NCBI GenBank assembly: GCA_934230115.1
Contig: CAKQEI010000006.1
Coordinates: 1 to 51,144 of the forward strand
Direction of reading: 5' to 3'
Length of the DNA: 51,144 nucleotides
From: an uncultured Prevotella sp.
GTDB lineage: Bacteria; Bacteroidota; Bacteroidia; Bacteroidales; Bacteroidaceae
Part shown: piece after piece, positions 37,389-43,967 of the stretch
Layout of the letters: each line of letters opens with the position of its first letter
How positions within the stretch are numbered: position 1 is the stretch's first letter
The notes under the pieces: model-generated
The model's input: only the letters and a program-made list of their open reading frames with translations
Database searches by the model: none
What the model was told of the DNA's origin: nothing
Program-made: the position numbers and the translations under genes

Positions 37389-38759
37389 TTATTGATTGAT
37401 GACAGACTGGAATCTGTCGTCAGCCGTATAACTCTTGAGCACCTCTATAGCCTCCTCCTCCTTGCCCTCGCGCAGATAGAGCACGGCAAGATTGTTGACG
37501 GCTATGGCCGACTCGGGGAACCGCTTCACTATCATCCTGTACACCTGCTTGCGCTCCTCGTCGGTGGCAGCCAACGTTGCCACGCGCAGCAGCTCCTCCT
37601 CGTTGAAGGCGTCGGGACGCTTGCGGTACATGTCCTTCAGCTCGGCGTCGGTGGTGAAACTGCGTATGGTGTAGGTGTAGACATACTCCACCTTGCGGTC
37701 CTTCTGCAAGTAGCGTTCGCGGATGTCCTTCCAGCAAGCCAGGCGGCGTATGTAGCGTTCAGCCACGTCGTCGTTCTGGTCGGCGTAGCGGTCGAGAATG
37801 GCCCTCAGCTTGCCTGCGTCAGGATGACCGTCTGCCACCATTGCCTCCCACACGGGCTGCCAGCCCTCGGGGCGCGAGCCCACCTTGATGAGCCGCTGAA
37901 CATCGGCGCCGAGCCCCAGCTGCCCTACGAGCCACTCCTTGGCAGAGTTGGCACGGTTGCGCGAGAGGGGCGTGTTGAACGATAGCGGACCGTCGGCAGA
38001 GGCCATACCGAAGATGCTGAGCGACGTAAGCGTGGCAAGCGAGTCGTCCAGCACGGGCTGAAGCTTAGCCACCATGTTGTCGAGCTCACGGCGGTTGTTG
38101 CCCATATCCAGGTTGATGTCGTATTTGTTGATGACAAACTGAAGATTTGCCACACCCTTGCCCACCATCACCTTGGGCCTAACCTTAAACTCTGGCTCTA
38201 TCCAGAACACATTGATGTGCCGCTTTGGCGGAGCTGGCATCACTATCCTTGCCATGTCCACCGTCTCCCGTCCTGTACACTCGCCGCAGCCGTCGGTGGA
38301 AACCATAGCCACCAGTCGCGCGCTGTCCACGCCGGCAGGCAGACTCACAAGGGCGGCATATTTCAGCTCCGTAGGCTCCGACGTGTCGGCGGTCCTCACG
38401 ATGTGGCCCTCATAGGGGTCGCGGTAGCCCTCAAGCACCCGTCGGCGCTCCATCTTTTTGCTGTAGATGGGTGAGTAGAGGGCGAGCGGCTGACATTCGC
38501 CGAGCAGCGAGTCGCCCGCCATCAGCTGCGCCACCACAACCATTCGGCTTCGCTTCGATATGTAGTTGGCAGGCACATGAAAGCTGACGTCGACCACCGC
38601 CTTGCGGTCGGCATCGAGTGTGAGCACATGTGGCGAGGGCGTAAGGCTGATGCTCCGCTCCTTGTTGCCGACGGCACACCCCACGAGCAGACTGGCTCCA
38701 AGCGTAATAGCGCAGAGCGGTCTATATATTTTGCTTTGTTTCATCTTTTTTTTGACCAT
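37389..38759 (-). CDS. DUF3868/OmpA-like/TPR lipoprotein
   Basis: The frame is open from 38906 but overlaps the upstream gene; I start at 38759 (MVKKKMKQSK), 4 bases after the DUF3575 stop, which gives a lipoprotein signal LGASLLVGC and 456 residues. The N-terminal ~200 residues match the DUF3868 domain (HVLTLDADRKAVVDVSFHVPANYISKRSRMVVVAQLM). An OmpA-like peptidoglycan-binding segment follows (SIFGMASADGPLSFNTPLSRNRANSAKEWLV), and the C-terminus has TPR-like helices (ESAIAVNNLAVLYLREGKEEEAIEVLKSY). In Bacteroidales it sits between DUF3575 and FimB genes, as here, and probably links the fimbrial base to the peptidoglycan. Confidence 0.8.
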   Translation of the reverse strand: MVKKKMKQSKIYRPLCAITLGASLLVGCAVGNKERSISLTPSPHVLTLDADRKAVVDVSFHVPANYISKRSRMVVVAQLMAGDSLLGECQPLALYSPIYSKKMERRRVLEGYRDPYEGHIVRTADTSEPTELKYAALVSLPAGVDSARLVAMVSTDGCGECTGRETVDMARIVMPAPPKRHINVFWIEPEFKVRPKVMVGKGVANLQFVINKYDINLDMGNNRRELDNMVAKLQPVLDDSLATLTSLSIFGMASADGPLSFNTPLSRNRANSAKEWLVGQLGLGADVQRLIKVGSRPEGWQPVWEAMVADGHPDAGKLRAILDRYADQNDDVAERYIRRLACWKDIRERYLQKDRKVEYVYTYTIRSFTTDAELKDMYRKRPDAFNEEELLRVATLAATDEERKQVYRMIVKRFPESAIAVNNLAVLYLREGKEEEAIEVLKSYTADDRFQSVINQ

Positions 38760-38763
38760 TGTT

Positions 38764-39303
38764 TCAAAAGAAATACACAAGCGACACGGCAGCCCTTGTA
38801 GGCCCCACATAGTTCTTGTGCTTGCGCTCGAATTTCTTAATACACGGAATGCAGTCGCTCTCCTTATACCACAAATGGGCATAGCCCACGCCAAGCTCCG
38901 CCTCAAGGTTGAGGTTGGGCTTCAGAATCCAGTCGTAGCCGTAGCTGAAGCCTGCTCCTGCCAGATAGCCGTCGCGTCGGCGGTGGGCGAGAGTGCTGTA
39001 GAACTGAGCCGCATGGGCATGGAAACCCACGAAATGGCCCTCAAACTTCTCGCACATCCAATACCTTGCCTCGGGCTGCACAAGCAGGAATCGCAGCTTC
39101 TTGTTGTCCTTGAACGTCCAGGGATTGTAGGCCACCGACAGCTCCAATGTGGTCCTGTTCGAAAGGGCCATTTCGGCTGCGGCATTGGTGGTGGTTGTCA
39201 TCCAATATAGCGCGTTGGTCTTAAGGGCCACGTCCTGGGCACAAGCCCTATTTGAGACGATCCCTGCAAGGCACAATATTACAAATATTGTTCGTAAAAT
39301 CAT
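38764..39303 (-). CDS. DUF3575 outer-membrane beta-barrel protein
   Basis: A 179-residue exported protein with a signal peptide ending at RACAQ (residue ~23). The body is strand-rich and aromatic: DVALKTNALYWMTTTTNAAAEMALSNRTTLELSVAYNPWTF, RFLLVQPEARYWMCEKFEGHFVGFHAH and AGFSYGYDWIL, ending VSLVYFF with a terminal Phe, typical of a small outer-membrane barrel and the DUF3575 family. It is first in the fimbrial operon and may help assembly or anchoring. The first ~30 codons exist again as relics in the two other copies of the triplicated unit (40671-40778 and 42155-42247). No clear start-proximal RBS; upstream is a ~500-bp leader. Confidence 0.82.
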   Translation of the reverse strand: MILRTIFVILCLAGIVSNRACAQDVALKTNALYWMTTTTNAAAEMALSNRTTLELSVAYNPWTFKDNKKLRFLLVQPEARYWMCEKFEGHFVGFHAHAAQFYSTLAHRRRDGYLAGAGFSYGYDWILKPNLNLEAELGVGYAHLWYKESDCIPCIKKFERKHKNYVGPTRAAVSLVYFF

Positions 39304-39631
39304 CTGATTTTAATATTTATTGATATTAATTTGTACGTAGCCACAATCAGCAACTTTCATGCAAATAGAAGGTAGGCCACTAAGTTCCACCCCGCTAAAA
39401 TGTATTTAGTTGTTGACTTGACTGTTGTATGTATATATATTGAACTCCGCCAAGGCGGATTCGTAAGTTGTTGAAGAGTTGATTGTTGTTGATTGTTGCT
39501 GAGTCATTATTTTTTGGCTCAGCTTAATACAACAGCATGTAACCCATTGTATTCCAAGTAAATGTGCAAATTATTTTTTCTACAAAAACTTTCTACTATT
39601 ACTTATCATTAAAATAATCTCGCACCTGACT
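39304..39631 (-). promoter_or_regulatory. Fimbrial operon leader, copy 1
   Basis: The 504-bp gap between AraC copy 1 and the DUF3575 gene. This part, read on the minus strand, contains a T-stem region near CTGAG/CTCAG (39499-39522), 10-bp-phased GTTG(A/C)TT-type repeats (GTTGATT at 39478-39484 and 39488-39494), and the near-palindrome TCCGCCAAGGCGGA (39446-39459). TTCTATTTG (39361-39369 on the complement) is a poor -7 candidate about 60 bases before the start. The whole leader recurs twice (see 40779-41105, 42248-42573). AraC binding is plausible but unproved. Confidence 0.6.
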
Positions 39632-39719
39632 TATAAAAAATAAAAGCGGAGCACGACACGTCTGTAGTGCTCTCCTAAAACCCTCAATAAGGATGTTTAT
39701 TATTTCGATTGCAAAGGTA
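39632..39719 (-). ncRNA. Candidate short RNA or attenuator unit, copy 1 (promoter plus terminator)
   Basis: On the minus strand a perfect -7 box TACCTTTGC (39711-39719) is followed by a GC hairpin (GGAGAGCAC at 39667-39675 with GTGCTCC at 39648-39654) and a T-rich end TTTTATTTTTT. A transcript starting near 39704 would end near 39640, about 65 nt. It could instead be the terminator of AraC copy 1. Bases 39720-39807 hold no other feature apart from the end of the regulator gene. Confidence 0.5.
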
Positions 39720-39807
39720 CAAACATTTTCATTCACATCACATTTTTTGTGCAACGATAACTTGTCACCCATGCACGATTTTTGTTCAAAACCACTATTT
39801 TTGCCTT

Positions 39808-40665
39808 TTATCTAAGGTTTACGGGCACATCGCCAAGAAATTTCTTACAGAAGTCGGTAAGATAATTTGGCGTCAGATTGTATTTCCCGGCTATCTCTTT
39901 TACGGAGAGGTCGGTAGTCTTGAGGTCCATCAGCACCTGCATCTGGCGTTTGGAGTTAAGCCATTCGCCGCAGGGCTTTCCGAAGGCACGCTTGAAACGG
40001 CGGTTGAACGTGGCGGTGGACATCTCCATCTGGGCGCACAGCTCCTGAGCGTTGATGTCGCACGTGTAGAAGCGTAACACCTTATCGCGGAAGTCGAAGT
40101 CGTCGCTACGCACACAACGGAACATGTAGAACAGCTCCTCCTTATTATACAAGGTGCGCAACATGTAGACTATAATGTAGCGTTTGAACTCCATGAAGCG
40201 GTAGCCCAACAGATTGCTCTCTACCTCATGCTGCATGAGCTTAAGCTCCATCATCAGCATACTTTTTATCTCCAGTCGCGGCAAGCCCTGACTCTGGCGT
40301 TCCTCACGCGTAGGCTCCTTGTAGTCTGCCGTAGCGTTGCCAAGCGAAAGCCCGTTGCACAGAGCCATCGAGCTGTCGAAGCTGCATAACAGCATCACAG
40401 CGTCCTTCAAACCTTTTGTATAGCCGTTGTCGCCCTCGTGTACGACAAACATCTGTCCCTCGCCTGCAAACTCTTTCACGTAGATGCCCGTCGATATTTC
40501 CACTTCGCCTTCAAGCACAAATACCAAGAGCGAGCTGCACACACGGTCGCGACTGAAGTGCTCGCCCTTCCTAAGCCTTAGGACGTAGAACAGCGAGGGC
40601 CTTCCATCCTCATAGACTTCCCTGGTGAGCCGTTGCTCAGCATTTTTCATTCCTGTTTCTTGCAT
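39808..40665 (-). CDS. AraC-family transcriptional regulator, copy 1
   Basis: A 285-residue regulator, closest of three tandem copies to the fimbrial operon. The N-terminal ~150 residues form a cupin-like sensing domain (FSRDRVCSSLLVFVLEGEVEISTGIYVKEFAGEGQMFVVHEGDNGY). The C-terminal ~85 residues are an AraC helix-turn-helix pair (INAQELCAQMEMSTATFNRRFKRAFGKPCGEWLNSKRQMQVL; LSVKEIAGKYNLTPNYLTDFCKKFLG), binding DNA as expected of the family. Sequence is nearly identical to copies 2 and 3. Its start codon lies 5 bases after the stop of a relic leader frame (40671-40778), so translational coupling is possible. Likely activates the fimbrial operon and/or its own copies; inferred from position. 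Confidence 0.85.
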   Translation of the reverse strand: MQETGMKNAEQRLTREVYEDGRPSLFYVLRLRKGEHFSRDRVCSSLLVFVLEGEVEISTGIYVKEFAGEGQMFVVHEGDNGYTKGLKDAVMLLCSFDSSMALCNGLSLGNATADYKEPTREERQSQGLPRLEIKSMLMMELKLMQHEVESNLLGYRFMEFKRYIIVYMLRTLYNKEELFYMFRCVRSDDFDFRDKVLRFYTCDINAQELCAQMEMSTATFNRRFKRAFGKPCGEWLNSKRQMQVLMDLKTTDLSVKEIAGKYNLTPNYLTDFCKKFLGDVPVNLR

Positions 40666-40670
40666 AGCTA

Positions 40671-40778
40671 TTAATCATATACTTCGTTAGTTGGTCTTAA
40701 GGGCACGTCCTGGGCACAAGCCCTATTTGAGACACTCCCTGCAAGGCACAATATCAGAAATATTGTTCTTAATATCAT
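40671..40778 (-). pseudogene. Relic 5' end of the DUF3575 gene fused before AraC copy 1
   Basis: An intact 35-codon frame from ATG (40778) to TAA (40671-40673) begins MILRTIFLILCLAG and still encodes the DUF3575 signal peptide (SNRACAQD). It then shifts frame through a one-base loss (GGCCACG in the original, GGCACG here) and stops 5 bases before the AraC start. It is the duplicated start of the fimbrial operon's first gene and could still be translated as a leader peptide. Confidence 0.82.
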
Positions 40779-41105
40779 CTGATTTTATCATTGATTGATG
40801 TTAATTTGTACGTAGCCACAATCAGCAACTTTATTGCAAATAGAAGGTAGGGCACTAAGCCCCACCCAGCTAAAATGTATTTATTTGTTGATTTGACTGT
40901 TGTATGTATATATGTTGAACTCCGCCAAGGCGGATTCGTAAGTTGTTGAAGAGTTGATTGTTGTTGATTGTTGTTGAGTCAGTATTTTTGGCTCAGCTTA
41001 ATACAGCAGCATATAACCCTTTGTCTTCCAAGTAAATGTGCAAATTATTTTTTCTACAAAAACTTTCTACTATTACTTATCATTAAAATAATCTCGCACC
41101 TGACT
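40779..41105 (-). promoter_or_regulatory. Fimbrial-type leader, copy 2 (upstream of AraC copy 1)
   Basis: Duplicated leader: same GTTGATT repeats, the CTGAG/CTCAG stem region, and TCCGCCAAGGCGGA at 40921-40934. It precedes the relic DUF3575 start, so AraC copy 1 is under a copy of the fimbrial control region. Confidence 0.65.
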
Positions 41106-41193
41106 TATAAAAAATAAAAGCGGAGCACGACACGTCTGTAGCGCTCTCCTAAAACCCTCAATAAGGATGTTTATTATTTCGATTACAAAGGTA
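41106..41193 (-). ncRNA. Candidate short RNA or attenuator unit, copy 2
   Basis: The -7 box is TACCTTTGT (complement of 41185-41193, last base changed). The hairpin (41122-41128 with 41141-41149) keeps its pairing although one base in the right arm has changed (GTGC to GCGC, giving a G-T pair), which supports a conserved RNA structure. A T-rich tail follows. Confidence 0.5.
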
Positions 41194-41281
41194 CAAACAT
41201 TTTCATTCACATCACATTATTTGTACAACGATAACTTGTCACCTATGCACGATTTTTTCTCAAAATCACTATTATTGCCCT

Positions 41282-42133
41282 TTATCTAAGGTTTCCTGGC
41301 ACATCGCCAAGAAATTTCTTACAGAAGTCGGTAAGATAATTTAGCGTCAGATTGTATTTCTCGGCTATTTCTTTTACGGAGAGGTCGGTAGTCTTGAGGT
41401 CCATCAGCACCTGCACCTGGAGCTTGGAGTTGAGCCATTCGCCGCAGGACATTCCGAAGGCACGCTTGAAACGGCGGTTGAACGTGGCAGAGGACATCTC
41501 CATCTTGGCGCACAGCTCCTGAGCGTTGATGTCGCACGTGTAGAAGTGTAACACCTTATCGCGGAAGTCGAAGTCGTCGTTACGCACACAACGGAACATG
41601 TAGAACAGCTCCTCCTTATTATACAAGGTGCGCAGCATGGAGACTATAATGTAGCGTTTGAACTCCATGAAGCGGTAGTCCAACAGATTGCTCTCTACCT
41701 CATGCTGAATGAGCTTAAGCTCCGTCATCAGCATATTGTTTATCTCCAGTCGCGGCAAGCCCTGACTCTGGCGTTCCTCAGGCGTAGGCTCCTTTTCCGT
41801 AGCGTTGCCAAGCGGAAGCCCGTTGCACAGAGCCATCGATCTGTCGAAGCTGCAGAACAGCATCACAGCGTCCTTCAAACCTTTTGCATAGCCGTTGTCG
41901 CCCTTGTGTACGACAAACATCTGTCCCTCGCCTGCAAACTCTTTCACGTAGACGCCCGTCGATATTTCCACTTCGCCCTCAAGCACAAATACCAAGAGCG
42001 AGCTGCACATACGGTCGCGACTGAAGTGCTCGCCCTTCCTAAGCCTTAGGACGTAGAACAGCGGGAGCCTTCCATCCTCAGAGACTTCCCTGGTGAGCCG
42101 TTGCTCAGCATTTTTCATTTCTGTTTCTTGCAT
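41282..42133 (-). CDS. AraC-family transcriptional regulator, copy 2
   Basis: A 283-residue near-copy of the flanking regulators, two residues shorter because a YK/AD-type stretch near residue 115 is missing (NATEKEPT versus NATADYKEPT). Substitutions are scattered, mostly conservative; the two HTH segments (INAQELCAKMEMSSATFNRRFKRAFGMSCGEWLNSKLQVQVL and LSVKEIAEKYNLTLNYLTDF) are intact. It is expressed, if at all, from the leader copy 3 upstream (42134-42750). Same strand and spacing as its neighbours. Confidence 0.85.
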   Translation of the reverse strand: MQETEMKNAEQRLTREVSEDGRLPLFYVLRLRKGEHFSRDRMCSSLLVFVLEGEVEISTGVYVKEFAGEGQMFVVHKGDNGYAKGLKDAVMLFCSFDRSMALCNGLPLGNATEKEPTPEERQSQGLPRLEINNMLMTELKLIQHEVESNLLDYRFMEFKRYIIVSMLRTLYNKEELFYMFRCVRNDDFDFRDKVLHFYTCDINAQELCAKMEMSSATFNRRFKRAFGMSCGEWLNSKLQVQVLMDLKTTDLSVKEIAEKYNLTLNYLTDFCKKFLGDVPGNLR

Positions 42134-42154
42134 AGTTATTAATCATTTACTTCG

Positions 42155-42247
42155 TCAGTTGGTCTTAAGGGCCACGTCCTGGGCACAATCCCTATTTGAG
42201 ACGCTCCCTGCAAGGCACAATATCAGAAATATTGTTCTTAAAATAAT
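42155..42247 (-). pseudogene. Relic 5' end of the DUF3575 gene before AraC copy 2, start codon lost
   Basis: The original ATG is ATT here (42245-42247). The rest still reads the signal peptide (ILRTIFLILCLAGSVSNR, then CAQDVALKTN) in frame and ends at TGA (42155-42157) where the duplicated unit joins the next. It therefore cannot be translated as the DUF3575 start. Confidence 0.8.
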
Positions 42248-42573
42248 CTGGTTTATTATTGATTGACGTTAATTTGTACGTAGCCACAATCAGCAACTTT
42301 CATGCAAATAGAAGGTAGGACACTAAGCCCCACCACGCTAAAAAGAATTTAGTTGTTGATTTGACTGTTGTATGTATATATGCTGAACTCCGCCAAGGCG
42401 GATTCGTAAGTTGTTGAAGAGTTGATTGTTGTTGATTGTTGCTGAGTCAGTATTTTTGACTCAGCTTAATACAGCAGCATGTAACCCCTTTCTCGTCCAA
42501 GTAAATGTGCAAATTATTTTTCTAAAAAAACTTTCTACTATTACTTATCATTAAAATAATCTCGCACCTGACT
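42248..42573 (-). promoter_or_regulatory. Fimbrial-type leader, copy 3 (upstream of AraC copy 2)
   Basis: Third copy of the same leader: TCCGCCAAGGCGGA at 42389-42402, GTTGATT repeats and CTGAGTC/GACTCAG stem. Confidence 0.65.
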
Positions 42574-42661
42574 TATAAAAAATAAAAGCGGAGCACGACA
42601 CGTCTGTAGTGCTCTCCTAAAACCCTCAATAAGGATGTTTATTATTTCGATTGCAAAGGTA
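42574..42661 (-). ncRNA. Candidate short RNA or attenuator unit, copy 3
   Basis: Perfect TACCTTTGC box (complement of 42653-42661), hairpin 42590-42596 with 42609-42617, T-rich tail; sequence as copy 1. Confidence 0.5.
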
Positions 42662-42750
42662 CAAAAATTTTCATGCACATCACATTATTTGTGCAACGAT
42701 AATTTGTCACCCATGCACGTTTTTTGCTCAAAATCACTATTTTTGCCCTT

Positions 42751-43608
42751 TTATCTAAGGTTTCCGGGCACATCGCCAAGAAATTTCTTACAGAAGTCGG
42801 TAAGATAATTTGGCGTCAGATTGTATTTCTCGGCTATCTCTTTTACGGAGAGGTCGGTGGTCTTGAGGTCCATCAGCACCTGCACCTGGCGCTTGGAGTT
42901 GAGCCATTCGCCGCAAGGCATACCGAAGGCACGCTTGAAACGGCGGTTGAACGTGGCGGAGGACATCTCCATCTTGGCGCATAGCTCCTGAGCGTTGATG
43001 CCGCACGTGTAGAACTCGAACACCTTATCGCGGAAGTCGAAGTCGTCGCTACGCACACAACGGAACATGTAGAACAGCTCCTCCTTATTATATAAGGTGC
43101 GCAGCATGTAGACTATAATGTAGCGTTTGAACTCCATGAAGCGGTAGCCCAACAGATTGCTCTCTACCTCATGCTGAATGAGCTTAAGCTCCGTCATCAG
43201 CATACTTTTTATCTCCAGTCGCGGCAAGCCCTGGCTCTGGCGTTCCTCAGGCGTAGGCTCTTTGTATTCTTCCGTAACATTGCTGAGCGAGAGTCCGTTG
43301 CACAGAGCCATCGAGCTGTCGAAGCTGCATAACAGTATCACAGCGTCCTTCAAACCTTTTGCATAGCCGTTGTCGCCCTTGTGTACGACAAACATCTGTC
43401 CCTCGCATGCAAACTCTTTCACGTAGATGCCCATCGACATTTCCACTTCGCCCTCAAGCACAAATGCCAAGAGCGAGTAGCACACACGGTCGCGACTGAA
43501 GTGCTCGTCCTTCCTAAGCCTTAGGACGTAGAACAGCGAGGGCCTTCCATCCTCATAGACTTCCCTGGTGAGCCGTTGCTCAGATTTTTTCATTTCTGTT
43601 TCTTGCAT
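42751..43608 (-). CDS. AraC-family transcriptional regulator, copy 3 (promoter-distal, likely the original)
   Basis: A 285-residue regulator highly similar to copies 1 and 2 (LRKDEHFSRDRVCYSLLAFVLEGEVEMSMGIYVKEFACEG; HTH INAQELCAKMEMSSATFNRRFKRAFGMPCGEWLNSKRQVQVL). It is the only copy with a unique upstream region: a perfect -7 box at 43692-43700 next to a poly-G/poly-T tract. It is first in transcription order and has the single-copy promoter, so it may be the original gene; copies 1 and 2 follow duplicated fimbrial leaders. Confidence 0.85.
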   Translation of the reverse strand: MQETEMKKSEQRLTREVYEDGRPSLFYVLRLRKDEHFSRDRVCYSLLAFVLEGEVEMSMGIYVKEFACEGQMFVVHKGDNGYAKGLKDAVILLCSFDSSMALCNGLSLSNVTEEYKEPTPEERQSQGLPRLEIKSMLMTELKLIQHEVESNLLGYRFMEFKRYIIVYMLRTLYNKEELFYMFRCVRSDDFDFRDKVFEFYTCGINAQELCAKMEMSSATFNRRFKRAFGMPCGEWLNSKRQVQVLMDLKTTDLSVKEIAEKYNLTPNYLTDFCKKFLGDVPGNLR

Positions 43609-43691
43609 AGTTTTTTAGATAGTAATCATATACTTCGTTATATACTTAAAAAACCCACTCTTAATAAAAAAAGCAGGCTTCAAAATACTAT

Positions 43692-43727
43692 GCAAAGTTA
43701 CACAATTATTTTTTTTGAGGGGGGGGG
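43692..43727 (-). promoter_or_regulatory. Promoter of AraC copy 3 with homopolymer tracts
   Basis: Minus-strand TAACTTTGC (43692-43700) is a perfect -7 box, 84 bases before the start. Eight T (43709-43716) and nine G (43719-43727) lie exactly where the spacer and -33 element should be. No TTTG is present. Bases 43728-43887 hold direct GTTAAG-type repeats (43761-43790) and nothing else recognisable. A run of 13 A is at 43888-43900. Confidence 0.6.
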
Positions 43728-43967
43728 ATTTTGTTAATAGTATTAAATATTAGCTAAAGAAGTTAAGGAGTCAGGAGTTAAGAAGTTAATTATGGCATCC
43801 CTTACATACCTACTCTGACAGATTATGCAGCCCGCTTTTGTTTGGGATTAGAGCACCATCCACTCCCACAGATTGCCGCCCATATATAAAAAAAAAAAAA
43901 TGAACATATAATTAATCAAAAAACTTTTTGTAACTTTACACCAAAATATAAAAAAGAAAGGCATAAT

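Larger units (their letters stand above)
39214..43640 (-). repeat. Tandem triplication of a ~1.47-kb regulator/leader unit
   Basis: Three units start at the recurring GTTGGTCTTAAGGG: 39214, 40690 and 42158 (spacing 1476 and 1468). Each runs from codon ~30 of the DUF3575 gene, through its start and leader, the short-RNA unit and an AraC gene, to ACTTCGT upstream of that gene. The first unit's DUF3575 part is the live gene; the other two hold relics. Confidence 0.85.

Noticed and set aside
38760..38906. N-terminal extension of the DUF3868 gene
   Set aside because: It overlaps the DUF3575 gene and places a long Arg-rich stretch before the lipoprotein signal; the start at 38759 is better.
39304..43640. 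Invertible (site-specific recombination) promoter
   Set aside because: The three leader copies are direct, not inverted, repeats and no recombinase gene is in the window; copy-number change by homologous recombination fits better.
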